64,000 bases of DNA, from positions 310,001 through 374,000 of the forward strand of contig NZ_WHSB02000002.1 in assembly GCF_010994755.1 (NCBI RefSeq). The letters run 5' to 3'. The notes beneath the pieces are model-generated. The model worked only from the letters and a program-made list of their open reading frames with translations, was not told the DNA's origin and made no database searches. The stretch is from Shinella lacus. GTDB lineage: Bacteria > Pseudomonadota > Alphaproteobacteria > Rhizobiales > Rhizobiaceae. Both the position numbers and the translations under genes were made by a program. Shown here one piece after another: positions 19,355 through 30,806 of the stretch (position 1 is the first letter of the stretch; each line of letters opens with the position of its first letter).

Positions 19355-19735
19355 ATGTCCCTCGACGCAACGGAAGACAAGATCGACGTCCGCGACGGCA
19401 TCGTGCATTCGGCAATCCCGGCCGACGAACTGGCGCGCCTCAGCGACGACGTCATTTCCGCGCTGAAGACGGTCTACGACCCGGAAATCCCGGCCGACAT
19501 CTTCGAGCTCGGCCTGATCTACAAGATCGACATCGAAGACGACCGCATGGTGAAGATCGACATGACGCTGACGGCGCCCGGCTGCCCCGTGGCCGGCGAG
19601 ATGCCGGGCTGGGTCGAGAATGCCGTCGGCGCGGTCGAGGGCGTTTCCGGCGTTGAGGTCCGCATGACCTTCGATCCGCCGTGGACGCCCGATCGCATGT
19701 CGGAAGAGGCGCAGGTTGCTGTCGGCTGGTATTGA
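19355..19735 (+). CDS. sufT: SUF maturation protein SufT (DUF59/MIP18)
   Basis: A 126-residue protein of the DUF59 (MIP18) family. The domain covers about residues 27-125 and carries DPEIPADIFELGLIY, the conserved TAPGCPVAGEMP cysteine motif, and a PPWTPDRMSEEAQ end. SufT-type proteins help mature Fe-S proteins under high demand for lipoic acid or iron limitation. In rhizobial literature the equivalent gene is sufX. It lies 12 bases after sufS, preceded by GAGGAGG. Confidence 0.92.
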   Translation: MSLDATEDKIDVRDGIVHSAIPADELARLSDDVISALKTVYDPEIPADIFELGLIYKIDIEDDRMVKIDMTLTAPGCPVAGEMPGWVENAVGAVEGVSGVEVRMTFDPPWTPDRMSEEAQVAVGWY

Positions 19736-19813
19736 TCCCTTAACGCGGGGTCACTAGATTTAGATTCGGAAACCGCCGGGCCTTGAACCCGGTCGGCGAG
19801 GGAGAAACGGCCC

Positions 19814-20206
19814 ATGGCCTTTGCAGTTATGAAGCTCACCGATGCGGCGGCAGACCGCGTCAAGGCGATCGTCGACAATGCCGGCGGTGACGCCAAGGGC
19901 ATCCGCGTCGGCATCAAGAAGGGCGGTTGCGCGGGCATGGAATATTCCATCGACCTCGTCACCGAAGCAAACGCCAAGGACGACCTCATCGAGCGCAACG
20001 GTGCGCGCGTCTGGGTCGCGCCGGAAGCTGTGCTCTATCTGCTCGGCACCGAGATGGATTTCGAGGTGACGACGCTGCGCTCCGGCTTCACCTTCCACAA
20101 CCCGAACCAGACGTCTGCCTGTGGCTGCGGCGAATCGGTCGAGCTGAAGCCCGCCGACCTCGCGGCCCTTGCCGCCGCCGGCCAGCCCACGGTGCGCGCC
20201 GGCTGA
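19814..20206 (+). CDS. sufA: A-type Fe-S carrier protein SufA
   Basis: A 130-residue A-type carrier (HesB/IscA family) that moves clusters from SufBCD to target proteins. The three cysteines are in GGCAGMEY and in the C-terminal ACGCGES pair. A tail of about 20 residues extends beyond the usual 107-residue family length. It is the last suf gene. A short CCCGG-AAAG-CCGGG hairpin follows the stop (20207-20220), but without a T-run, so the operon end is not certain. Confidence 0.94.
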   Translation: MAFAVMKLTDAAADRVKAIVDNAGGDAKGIRVGIKKGGCAGMEYSIDLVTEANAKDDLIERNGARVWVAPEAVLYLLGTEMDFEVTTLRSGFTFHNPNQTSACGCGESVELKPADLAALAAAGQPTVRAG

Positions 20207-20332
20207 CCCGGAAAGCCGGGGGCGCAGGACTGCAAAACCTCACGACTTTCCTTCGCCGCCGGATTTGCCTAGTCTCCGACGCGCGGCACCCGGATCGGGT
20301 GCCGGCGGATCGCCAGGGAGGGGACGCGCGCG

Positions 20333-22198
20333 ATGACCGGCTTTGCCGCGGCACTTTACCAGAACCTGCCCTTTCCGGCCTTGATCGTCGATGCCGAGGC
20401 GCGTGTCGTCTCGTTCAATGAGGCGGCTGCGCGCACTTTTGGCTGGAATCGCGATGGCCGGAAGCCCGCCGAATCGGCCGTCATCGACGGGCCGGCCCCC
20501 GCCGCAATCCTCGCCCGCTACGCATCTGCCGGGCGCGAGAATGCGCACGCCTTTTCCTTCCGCCACGACAACGGCTCGCTCTTCGATGCGACCGCGCATG
20601 TTATCGCCGTGCCGGACGAGGGCACCGGCGCCTGTTACGCGCTTCTCCTGCGCAGCCTGCTTTCCGGCGGCAGCCATGGCGAGCAGATCCTGCTCGGCCA
20701 GCGCTTCGATGCGGCGCTCGACACCATGCCGGAAGGCTTTGCCGTCTTCGACCAGGAAGAGCGGCTGATGATGTTCAACCGGACCTTCAAGGAGCGTTGC
20801 GGCCCCGCAAAAGAGAATGTGCGGGTCGGCGCGAGCCTCGAAAGCATCATTCGGGCAAACATCAGGGCAGGCGTCTATACGAATATCGAGGAGGGCACGC
20901 CGGAGGCGGAGGCGCTGGTGGAAGAACGTCTGCGCGATCACCGCACACCCGATTCGGGCGGCACGGTCTTTGCGTATGGCGGCGACCGGTGGATGCGCTC
21001 GGAAAGCCACGTCACGGAAACCGGCGATATCGTCGCGCTGCGCGTCGACGTTACGGACCTCAAGCGCGTCGAGGCGGCGCTGGAGGAGAAGCGCCGCGAC
21101 TATCTCTCGCTGCTGCAGATCCTGCCGGACATGATTTTGCGCTTCGACAAGAAGCTCATGGTGCGTTTTGCCAATGACAAATATGCCAGCCATGTCGGCT
21201 CGACGACCGATGCCCTGATCGGCCGCTATCTGCCGGACGTCGCCTGCGCGCCGGAGCAGACGGCCGAACTGATGAACATCGCGAACTATACGCCCGAGCA
21301 ACCCATCAAGACCCTGGAAATCTGCATCGACAACCATGACGGCCACGAGATGTGGATGCACTGGACGGCGGTGGCGAGCTTCGACGGGGAAAGCGTCAGC
21401 GAGGTCGTCAGCGTCGGCCGCGACATTACCGAGGCGAAGCGCCAGCAGCAGCAGGTGGAGGCGCAGACGAACGAGCTGCGCCGCAAGAACGAGGCGCTCG
21501 ACCAGTTCACCGCCACCGTCTCGCATGACCTGAAGGCGCCGCTGCGCCACCTCTCCATGTTCGCCGAGATGATTTCCGAAGACCTGCACCGCGGCGAGTT
21601 CGCCGAACTGCAGCACTATGCCGATCATGTGCGCAAGAGTGCCGTGCGTATGCGCCGCATCATCGACAGCCTACTCGAATTCTCGCAGATCGCCTATCGC
21701 ATCACCGCCCCGAAGCCGGTCGCGCTGTCCGATGTGGTGCGCGATGCGCTGGTGCTGCTGGAAGGCCATGTGCAGGAAAGCGGCGGCAGGATCGAGGTTG
21801 CGGCCCTGCCGGACGTCCAGGGCGATCCGGAGCTTCTGAAGCGCTTGGCGCAGAATCTGATCGGCAATGCGCTGAAATATTGCCGGCCCGGCGAAGCGCC
21901 GGTCGTTCGCGTCTATAGCCGGGACAATGACGGCGCCATCGATTTCGTCGTGGAGGATGACGGCATCGGCATCGACCCGCAGCATGTGGGACGGATTTTC
22001 GAGGTGTTTCAACGGCTTCACCGAGATGAGTCGGTCTACCAGGGCACCGGCGTCGGCCTTGCGCTGGCGCGCCGGATCGTCGAGAGCCACAATGGCGTGA
22101 TAGCGCTTGACACGAGCTATGCTCCGGGCGCACGCTTCATCGTGACGTTTCCACATCCGGTGAAATCAAGGGGGAACGATCGTGGCAAGCCTGCTTAG
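20333..22198 (+). CDS. PAS-domain sensor histidine kinase
   Basis: A 621-residue soluble kinase without membrane segments. Three PAS regions can be traced at about residues 8-110, 122-245 (ending in a DVTDLKR PAC-like tail) and 258-370 (ending GRDITEAKR). A HisKA domain follows with phospho-acceptor H398 in SHDLKAPLRHL, then the HATPase with N box NLIGNALKY, G1 box DDGIGI and G2 box GTGVGLAL. This SHDLKAPLR type is common in phytochrome-like and cyanobacterial kinases that pair with a single-domain regulator, which is what follows. The signal is unknown. Confidence 0.93.
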   Translation: MTGFAAALYQNLPFPALIVDAEARVVSFNEAAARTFGWNRDGRKPAESAVIDGPAPAAILARYASAGRENAHAFSFRHDNGSLFDATAHVIAVPDEGTGACYALLLRSLLSGGSHGEQILLGQRFDAALDTMPEGFAVFDQEERLMMFNRTFKERCGPAKENVRVGASLESIIRANIRAGVYTNIEEGTPEAEALVEERLRDHRTPDSGGTVFAYGGDRWMRSESHVTETGDIVALRVDVTDLKRVEAALEEKRRDYLSLLQILPDMILRFDKKLMVRFANDKYASHVGSTTDALIGRYLPDVACAPEQTAELMNIANYTPEQPIKTLEICIDNHDGHEMWMHWTAVASFDGESVSEVVSVGRDITEAKRQQQQVEAQTNELRRKNEALDQFTATVSHDLKAPLRHLSMFAEMISEDLHRGEFAELQHYADHVRKSAVRMRRIIDSLLEFSQIAYRITAPKPVALSDVVRDALVLLEGHVQESGGRIEVAALPDVQGDPELLKRLAQNLIGNALKYCRPGEAPVVRVYSRDNDGAIDFVVEDDGIGIDPQHVGRIFEVFQRLHRDESVYQGTGVGLALARRIVESHNGVIALDTSYAPGARFIVTFPHPVKSRGNDRGKPA

Positions 22199-22589
22199 GA
22201 AGCTGATCGTCGTCGATGACGACCCCGTGGATGTGCGCTTCGTGATGCGCGCCTTCAGCGATGCCGGCAGCCCCATCGAGATCACCCATGTCGCCGATGC
22301 GGAAGTCGCAAGCGACCGGCTTGCGACGGAAGCCTTCGATTACATCCTGCTCGACATCAACATGCCCGGCACCAACGGCATGGACCTGCTCAAACGGCTG
22401 CGCGGGCGCACGCGCACGGCGGTGACGCCGGTCATCATGCTCTCCTCCTCCTCGAACACCTCCGACGTCAACAGCGCCTACGAGAACGGCGCCAATGCCT
22501 ATGCGGTCAAACCCTCGACGCTCAGCGGCTACCGCGATTTCGCGGAAGGTTTTACCCGCTTCTGGGTGGACGTCGCCGTCTCGCCCTGA
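22182..22589 (+). CDS. Single-domain response regulator
   Basis: A 135-residue CheY-like receiver with no output domain. The acidic pocket DDD is at residues 12-14, phospho-acceptor D58 is in LLDINMP, and the conserved lysine is in AVKPS. It resembles Rcp1-type partners of phytochrome-like kinases. Its ATG overlaps the end of the kinase gene by 17 bases, so the two are translationally coupled and almost certainly a pair. The target must be another protein, not DNA. Confidence 0.93.
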   Translation: MASLLRKLIVVDDDPVDVRFVMRAFSDAGSPIEITHVADAEVASDRLATEAFDYILLDINMPGTNGMDLLKRLRGRTRTAVTPVIMLSSSSNTSDVNSAYENGANAYAVKPSTLSGYRDFAEGFTRFWVDVAVSP

Positions 22590-22612
22590 GCCTTTCCCTC
22601 CCTGCCCGAAAT

Positions 22613-22650
22613 GAAAAAGCCCCGGCCGATGGATCGGCCGGGGCTCAAAA
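22613..22650. terminator. Bidirectional terminator between response regulator and gcvP
   Basis: A 13-base-pair GC-rich palindrome (22618-22630 with 22633-22645). On the minus strand it ends in T5 and on the plus strand it leads into CAAAATT. It lies between two convergent genes, so it likely serves both, best on the gcvP side. Confidence 0.8.
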
Positions 22651-22662
22651 TTCGTGCCGTGA

Positions 22663-25523
<2,861 letters not shown>

Positions 25524-25524
<1 letters not shown>

Positions 25525-25886
25525 CAGCCGACAAGCTCCTTGTAGGCGGCTTCGTCCAGCAGGCCGTCGGCATCCGCCGCATTGGCGAGTTTCAGCTTGA
25601 AGAACCAGCCGGCGCCCTGCGGATCGCTGTTGACGAGGGAGGGATCGGCAACGATCGCCTCGTTGACTTCGACGATTTCCCCATCAAGTGGACAATAGAC
25701 GTCCGAGGCCGCCTTGACGCTCTCGACGGTGGCCGCATCGCCGCCCTTTTCGAAGGTGGAGCCGACCTCGGGCAGTTCGACGAAGACGAGGTCGCCGAGC
25801 TGTTCGGCGGCGTGCGTGGTGATGCCCACGGTCGCAACGCCGGCTTCGATCTTCAGCCACTCGTGTTCTTCGGTAAATTTCAGCAT
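25524..25886 (-). CDS. gcvH: Glycine cleavage system H protein
   Basis: A 120-residue lipoyl carrier. The lipoyl-lysine is K58 in the ESVKAAS motif. The start at 25886 gives the standard N-terminus ([10 protein letters not shown]); the open frame upstream is part of the gcvT end in another frame. It shuttles the aminomethyl group from GcvP to GcvT. It is 16 bases downstream of gcvT and overlaps gcvP by one base. LipB encoded at 42841-42095 supplies its octanoyl precursor. Confidence 0.97.
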
Positions 25887-25902
25887 GGACGAACCTTTCT
25901 GG

Positions 25903-27042
25903 TCAGCGTTTGAAGGTGTTCTTGACGAAGGGCAGGGCCGATACGGTGATCGGAAGAAATTTTCCGCGCACACCGGCGTAAAGCTGGGTGCCGGGCGCGG
26001 ACGCGGCCTTGGTGACGTAGCCCATGGCGACGGGGCCATCGGCATTCGGGCCGAAGCCGCCGGAGGTTACGGTGCCGACGACGTCCTCGCCCTCGGCATC
26101 GGTGGCAAGCACGGCGCCGCCGCGCACGGGCGCACGGCCTTCCGGCTTGAGGCCGACGCGACGACGGTCCGTGCCGTTTTCGAGCTGGTCGAGGATGATA
26201 TCGGCGCCCGGGAAACCGCCGGCACGCTCGCCGCCCTTGCGGCGGACCTTCTGCATCGCCCATTCGAGCGCCGCTTCGACCGGCGTCGTGCCGGTGTCGA
26301 TGTCGTTGCCGTAGAGGCAGAGGCCGGCTTCGAGGCGCAGAGAATCGCGGGCGCCAAGACCGATCGGCAGCACGTCCGGATGGTCAAGCAGGCGGCGACA
26401 GACAGCTTCGGCGAGGTTTGTCGGAATGGAGATCTCGAACCCGTCCTCGCCCGTATAGCCGGAACGCGAGACGATGCAGTCGGCGTCGTGCAGGTCGCAG
26501 GCGCGCACGTCCATGAAACGCATCGAGGAGATATCGGCCCAGAGCTCGGCGACCACGGACTCGGCATGCGGCCCCTGGAGCGCGACCAGTGCACGGTCGT
26601 CATGCAGCGTCAGCTCGCAGGTATCGCCGATCTTCGCCTGCATATGAGCGAAATCCGCCTCCTTGCAGGCCGCGTTGACGACGACGTAAAAGTGGTCGCC
26701 GCGGTTGGCGATCATCAGGTCGTCGAGAATGCCGCCATCGTCATTGGTAAAAAGCGCATAGCGCTGGCGGCCTTCGCCGAGGCCCAGCACATCGACCGGC
26801 ACCAGCGTTTCGAGCGCGCGCGCGGCATCTGCATTGTCGCCCGAGCGGGCGCGCACCGTGACCTGGCCCATATGGGACACGTCGAACAGGCCGGCGGCCG
26901 CGCGGGTGTGGAGATGTTCCTTCATCACGCCGGCCGCATATTGCACCGGCATTTCATAGCCGGCGAACGGCACCATGCGGGCGCCGAGCGACAGGTTCAG
27001 CGCATGAAGCGGGGTTTTCTTGAGGTCTGACGATACGTCCAA
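25903..27042 (-). CDS. gcvT: Aminomethyltransferase, T protein
   Basis: A tetrahydrofolate-dependent T protein that releases ammonia and methylene-THF from GcvH. The fold signatures [20 protein letters not shown] and [10 protein letters not shown] are present. The start is uncertain. A TTG at 27042 is preceded at seven bases by GGGAGG and gives 379 residues, close to the family length. An in-frame ATG at 27072 (389 residues) has a weaker GGAAG site and lies inside the riboswitch expression platform. I favour the TTG. It is first in gcvTHP. Confidence 0.93.
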   Translation of the reverse strand: MDVSSDLKKTPLHALNLSLGARMVPFAGYEMPVQYAAGVMKEHLHTRAAAGLFDVSHMGQVTVRARSGDNADAARALETLVPVDVLGLGEGRQRYALFTNDDGGILDDLMIANRGDHFYVVVNAACKEADFAHMQAKIGDTCELTLHDDRALVALQGPHAESVVAELWADISSMRFMDVRACDLHDADCIVSRSGYTGEDGFEISIPTNLAEAVCRRLLDHPDVLPIGLGARDSLRLEAGLCLYGNDIDTGTTPVEAALEWAMQKVRRKGGERAGGFPGADIILDQLENGTDRRRVGLKPEGRAPVRGGAVLATDAEGEDVVGTVTSGGFGPNADGPVAMGYVTKAASAPGTQLYAGVRGKFLPITVSALPFVKNTFKR

Positions 27043-27044
27043 AA

Positions 27045-27088
27045 GGCGCCCTCCCAGTCTTTGGGCGCCCATGATTCTTCCGGGCGCC
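27045..27088 (-). promoter_or_regulatory. Expression platform of the glycine riboswitch
   Basis: Three copies of the same palindromic heptamer lie at 27082-27088 (C), 27063-27070 (B) and 27045-27051 (A). In the RNA, C can pair with B, or B with A, but not both. The B-A hairpin holds the gcvT ribosome site in its loop and 3' arm and is followed by UUUU and the TTG start. The C-B hairpin would free it. This is seen in sequence; which state glycine favours is inferred. Confidence 0.6.
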
Positions 27089-27128
27089 GGCTCACAATCC
27101 AGGCGCACCTGCGCCGTTCTCCTGAGCC

Positions 27129-27293
27129 CCCTCTGTCCCTTCGCCTGAGATTGTTATCCCTTCGGCGAGCGCTTTCACGCTTCTCTCCAGAGTTCCGACG
27201 GCACCTTGCTGGTCCTTTTGCCTGAGAGTTTCCGGGGCGGTTGCTCCTTCGGCACCGGTCTTGCCTAGTAAAAGGCGACCGGTTTCTCCCAGC
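27129..27293 (-). promoter_or_regulatory. Tandem glycine riboswitch
   Basis: Two aptamers in the RNA upstream of gcvT. Aptamer I (about 27293-27207) has CTGGGAGA, GCCGAAGGAGCAA and CTCTCAGGCAAAAGGACC. Aptamer II (about 27203-27129) has CTCTGGAGAGA, CGCCGAAGGGATAAC and ATCTCAGGCGAAGGGACAGAG split by the same conserved bulges. These are the GCVT-element signatures. Glycine binding is expected to turn on gcvTHP. Confidence 0.95.
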
Positions 27294-27380
27294 GAGGTCG
27301 GCCCCAGATAACGACCTTGCCTGCGCTTTGGCAAGAGCGCTGCGTCGCTGCCGAGCAATTTTTTGTCGTAGGGGGAAAGG

Positions 27381-27411
27381 AGCAAAGAAAAGGCCCCGGG
27401 GCGGGGGCCTT
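27381..27411 (-). terminator. Intrinsic terminator ahead of the gcv leader
   Basis: An eight-base-pair stem AAGGCCCC/GGGGCCTT (27390-27397 with 27404-27411), followed on the minus strand by TTCTTTGC. It ends the small gene at 27738-27451 and separates it from the riboswitch transcript. Confidence 0.7.
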
Positions 27412-27450
27412 CAAGAAAGTTGGAGGACGGCTGATTTTTCTGAGGGAGGA

Positions 27451-27738
27451 TCAGACGGTTTCCGGCAGTGGGGGAGATCCGTTTTCGCCATAGAGGCGCT
27501 GCGCCTCGGCTACGGTCACCTGCGGCGTGCTGCCGGGCGCCGTGATAAGCGCCAGCGCGAGCGCCGGCGGATGAATGACGTTGAGCACGGCCAGCACACG
27601 GGCATCGCCGCGGATCTTGGCGTCTTCGCTCCAGTGGTGGATGCGCTCCTCGAACAGCGTGTTCGCACGCACCTGCGGTCGCATTCCCTGCGAGGCATAG
27701 GCGGCGGTGGCGGACGAGACTGTCACGATCTGAGTCAT
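27451..27738 (-). CDS. Hypothetical protein
   Basis: A 95-residue protein I do not recognise. It has an alanine-rich N-terminal half, a charged middle (RANTLFEERIHHWSED), a hydrophobic run HPPALALALI and no signal peptide or cysteine. The ATG at 27738 is preferred over an upstream in-frame TTG at 27771, although neither has a clear ribosome site. A terminator follows at 27411, which supports it being transcribed. It lies upstream of the gcv operon on the same strand. Confidence 0.55.
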   Translation of the reverse strand: MTQIVTVSSATAAYASQGMRPQVRANTLFEERIHHWSEDAKIRGDARVLAVLNVIHPPALALALITAPGSTPQVTVAEAQRLYGENGSPPLPETV

Positions 27739-28005
27739 GGCGTTCAACGGGGTTGGTTTGAGTTGGTGCAATTTATCAGTTGCGCCTTTCCCGCATGTAA
27801 AACTTCATGGTTGTATTTTCATCGAATTTTAACAGTCTGTGCGACTTTCGGTCGGCCTTGCCATCGGCGGGGCAATTCCGCCATAACAGGCGCAGAATGC
27901 CGCCGGAATCGGGCGGACAAAGCGGTTTCAGCAAAAGTGTGAAGCGGTTTTGCACCCGGAACTGCGTCAAGACAAAATCATGCCGCCAATGGCGCGGGAG
28001 GACTA

Positions 28006-28242
28006 ATGAAGCCGATTTTCGTGCAATTGCAATGCGCTCCGGGCAAGACCTACGAGGTCGCGGATGCGCTTTACGCTACGGAACTCATCTCGGAACTTTA
28101 TTCCACCAGCGGCGAGTACGATCTGCTCCTGAAGATCTATGTCGACAGCGAGGAAGAGATCGGCAAGTTCATCAACGACCATGTCGCCTCCATTCCCGGC
28201 ATCGTGCGCTCGCTGACCACGCTGACTTTCCGCGCTTTCTAA
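28006..28242 (+). CDS. Stand-alone Lrp/AsnC ligand-binding (RAM) domain protein
   Basis: A 78-residue protein consisting only of the Lrp/AsnC C-terminal RAM domain, a ferredoxin-like fold that binds amino acids and forms oligomers. No helix-turn-helix precedes it; the ATG at 28006 follows a good GGGAGGAC site. The GEYDLLLKIYVDSEEEIGKFI segment, longer than a half of the protein, is the typical RAM core. Such solo proteins are small-molecule sensors of unknown partner. It leads a group with rluC, a phosphatase and atp12. Confidence 0.85.
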   Translation: MKPIFVQLQCAPGKTYEVADALYATELISELYSTSGEYDLLLKIYVDSEEEIGKFINDHVASIPGIVRSLTTLTFRAF

Positions 28243-28299
28243 GCTGTTCCCCTCCGCCCGTTCTTGCGCTAAAGCACGGCGCAACGAAAGAAGGCGAAG

Positions 28300-29292
28300 A
28301 TGGCAGGCATCGAACACAGGCAGGTGGACAACGACGAGGCGGGCATGCGCCTCGACCGGTGGTTCAAGGTCCACTATCCGGGCCTCGGCTTCGGCCAACT
28401 CCAGAAATTGCTGCGCTCCGGCCAGGTGCGCGTCGATGGCGGGCGCGTGAAGAGCGACACCCGCATTCAGCCGGGGCAGGTGGTCCGCGTGCCCCCGATG
28501 GAGGTCGATGCCAAGGTGAAGTCCGGGCCGATCGCCGGTCGCGACCTCAGGCATTCGCCGGATGGCGAGCTCCTGTCGCGCATGCTGCTGCATGAGGACG
28601 ACAAGGTTATCGTGCTGAACAAGCCGGCCGGAATAGCCGTGCAGGGCGGTTCCGGCGTCAACCGGCATATCGACCAGATGCTGGAAGCCTGGACGAGCCA
28701 GAAGGGCGAGAAGCCGCGCCTCGTGCACCGCCTCGACCGCGATACGTCCGGCGTGCTCGTCGTCGCCCGCACGCGCGGCGCCGCGCAAAAACTTACCGCC
28801 GCCTTCCGCGAGCGCGACACCAAGAAGACCTACTGGTCGCTGGTGATGGGCGTGCCGAAGAAGCGCGAGGACAAGATTTCCACCTGGCTCGTCAAGGAGC
28901 AGACGCCGGACGGCGACCGCATGCGCATCGCCAAGCATGGCGAGGACGGCGCCGACCACGCGGTATCCTTCTACCGCATCATCGAGCAGGCCGCGCAGAA
29001 CTTCGCCTGGCTGGAGATGGAGCCCTATACCGGCCGCACGCACCAGCTGCGCGTGCACGCCGCCCATATCGGCCATCCGATCCTCGGCGATCCGAAATAT
29101 TTCGATGCGGACGTCAACTGGAACTTCCCGGGCGGCGTGCAGAACAAGCTGCATCTCCATGCTCGCCAGATCGACATTCCGCATCCCTCCGGGGGGCGCC
29201 TCAAGATCACCGCGCCGCTGCCGCCGCACATGGTGCAGACCTGGAACCTCTTCGGCTTCGACCTGAGTGCTGCGGAAGGGGACGACGACTGA
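28300..29292 (+). CDS. rluC: Ribosomal large subunit pseudouridine synthase, RluC type
   Basis: A 330-residue RluA-family pseudouridine synthase. An S4 domain covers about residues 14-70. The catalytic aspartate is D146 in HRLDRDTSGVLVVAR, and the family motif GRTHQLRVH lies further on. RluC modifies positions in 23S rRNA in E. coli; family assignment between RluC and RluD is by overall look and is less sure than the reaction. The stop overlaps the next ATG by one base. Confidence 0.9.
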   Translation: MAGIEHRQVDNDEAGMRLDRWFKVHYPGLGFGQLQKLLRSGQVRVDGGRVKSDTRIQPGQVVRVPPMEVDAKVKSGPIAGRDLRHSPDGELLSRMLLHEDDKVIVLNKPAGIAVQGGSGVNRHIDQMLEAWTSQKGEKPRLVHRLDRDTSGVLVVARTRGAAQKLTAAFRERDTKKTYWSLVMGVPKKREDKISTWLVKEQTPDGDRMRIAKHGEDGADHAVSFYRIIEQAAQNFAWLEMEPYTGRTHQLRVHAAHIGHPILGDPKYFDADVNWNFPGGVQNKLHLHARQIDIPHPSGGRLKITAPLPPHMVQTWNLFGFDLSAAEGDDD

Positions 29293-29957
29293 TGCGGCTC
29301 GTTCTTTTCGATTGCGACGGCACGCTGGTCGACAGCGTCGGGCTGATCCATGAGGTCATGGCGCGCACCTTCGTCGATTTCGGCCATGCGCGGCCGGACG
29401 TTGCCGAGACCAAGGCGATCATCGGGCTGACGCTCGACATCGCGATCGCCCGCATGCAGGGCAAGCCGCATGTCGACGACGAGGCGCTGGCGATGACCGC
29501 GCATTACAAGGCGATCTATGGCGGCGTGCGTGCCGAGGCCGGCTTCCAGGAGCCGCTCTTCCCCGGCATCGCCGACCTGATGGCGCGGCTGGAGCGCGAG
29601 GACGACCTCATCCTCGGCGCCGTCACCGGCAAGTCGCGCCGCGGCCTCGATCTCATCCGCGCCTCGCATGGCTTCGAAAAGACCTTCTTCGTCTCGCGCA
29701 CGGCGGACGATTGCCCCTCCAAGCCACATCCGGGCATGGTGACGGAATGCTGCAGCGAAGCGGGCATCGATGCGGCCCAGACCATTGTGGTCGGCGATGC
29801 GATCTACGATATGCAGATGGCCAAGGCGGCGGGCGCCAAGGCCATGGGTGTCGCCTGGGGTTATGCCAGCGTGCCCGAACTGGTGGAGGCGGGGGCGGAC
29901 TACATCCTGCGCACGCCCGCCGACCTCCTCGACTGGTTGGAGATTTCCGATGCGTGA
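29292..29957 (+). CDS. HAD-family phosphatase (phosphoglycolate phosphatase-like)
   Basis: A 221-residue haloacid dehalogenase-fold phosphatase. Motif I is FDCDGTLVDS with nucleophile D7 and acid D9, motif II lies in AVTGKSRRG, and motifs III and IV are in PSKPHPG and VVGDAIYDMQMAKAAG. It has the alpha-helical type 1 cap of the Gph/PGP group. The substrate is not certain. It is coupled to rluC by a one-base overlap and to atp12 by an eight-base overlap. Confidence 0.9.
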   Translation: MRLVLFDCDGTLVDSVGLIHEVMARTFVDFGHARPDVAETKAIIGLTLDIAIARMQGKPHVDDEALAMTAHYKAIYGGVRAEAGFQEPLFPGIADLMARLEREDDLILGAVTGKSRRGLDLIRASHGFEKTFFVSRTADDCPSKPHPGMVTECCSEAGIDAAQTIVVGDAIYDMQMAKAAGAKAMGVAWGYASVPELVEAGADYILRTPADLLDWLEISDA

Positions 29958-30735
29958 TATCCTGAGCGACCTTTCCGACGCGATGAGCGACCCCGATCCG
30001 GTGCGCCGCGCACAGATCCAGATGAAGCGCCCGCTGCCGAAGCGTTTCTACAAGGACGTCTCTACCGATTTGGCGGACGAAGGCTTCCGTATTCTGCTCG
30101 ACGGTCGCCCGGTGCGCACGCCGGCCAAGAAACTGCTCGCGGTGCCGGCACAGCCGATCGCCGATCGCCTGAAGGCGGAGTGGGACGGGCAGGGCGAGGA
30201 AATCGACCCGGCAAAGATGCCGGTGACCCGCCTCGTCAACACCGCCGTCGATGGCGTCGCCGACAATTTCGACGCCGTCTTCGAGGAGATCGTGCGCTTC
30301 GCCGGCACGGATCTCCTCTGCTATCGCGCCGATTCGCCCGAAGGCCTCGTCGAGCGCCAGCGCGACGGCTGGGATCCGGTCATCCGCTGGGCGGCCGATG
30401 CCAAGGGCGCACGCTTCATCCTCGTCGAGGGCGTCATCCACCAGGAACAGCCGGCGCCGGCGATTGCGGCCTTTTCTGCGGCCCTTTCCGCGTGGCGCCA
30501 TCCGCTGGCGCTCGCCTGCCTCCACACGGTCACCACGCTCACCGGCTCGGCGCTGCTGGCGCTGGCGCTGGCCGAAGGTGTCATCGATGTCGACAAGGCT
30601 TGGTCGCTCGCCCATGTCGACGAGGACTGGCAGATCGAGCATTGGGGCATGGACGACGAAGCCTTCCGCCGCCGTGAACTGCGCCGCGAGGAGATGGACG
30701 TGGCCGCCTCCGTGCTTGTGGAAATCCCGCGCTGA
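29950..30735 (+). CDS. ATP12 family F1-ATPase assembly chaperone
   Basis: A 261-residue ATP12-domain protein. In mitochondria ATP12 binds the F1 alpha subunit before assembly; alphaproteobacteria keep the gene. The match rests on the KRFYKDVS start, the EIDPAKMPVTRLVNTAVDG segment shortened here to its key words, and the C-terminal WGMDDEAFRRRE region. The ATG at 29950 overlaps the phosphatase stop by eight bases. It is the last gene of this tight group. Confidence 0.92.
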   Translation: MRDILSDLSDAMSDPDPVRRAQIQMKRPLPKRFYKDVSTDLADEGFRILLDGRPVRTPAKKLLAVPAQPIADRLKAEWDGQGEEIDPAKMPVTRLVNTAVDGVADNFDAVFEEIVRFAGTDLLCYRADSPEGLVERQRDGWDPVIRWAADAKGARFILVEGVIHQEQPAPAIAAFSAALSAWRHPLALACLHTVTTLTGSALLALALAEGVIDVDKAWSLAHVDEDWQIEHWGMDDEAFRRRELRREEMDVAASVLVEIPR

Positions 30736-30806
30736 AAAGACTTTGTTAAGACTTCCGCACCATTTTGGCACGCGGCCGAAATCCGACATCGCATACCGGT
30801 AGTTTC

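Noticed and set aside
20207-20220. Hairpin CCCGG-AAAG-CCGGG as the suf operon terminator
   Set aside because: The stem is only five base pairs and no T-run follows; not enough to call a terminator.
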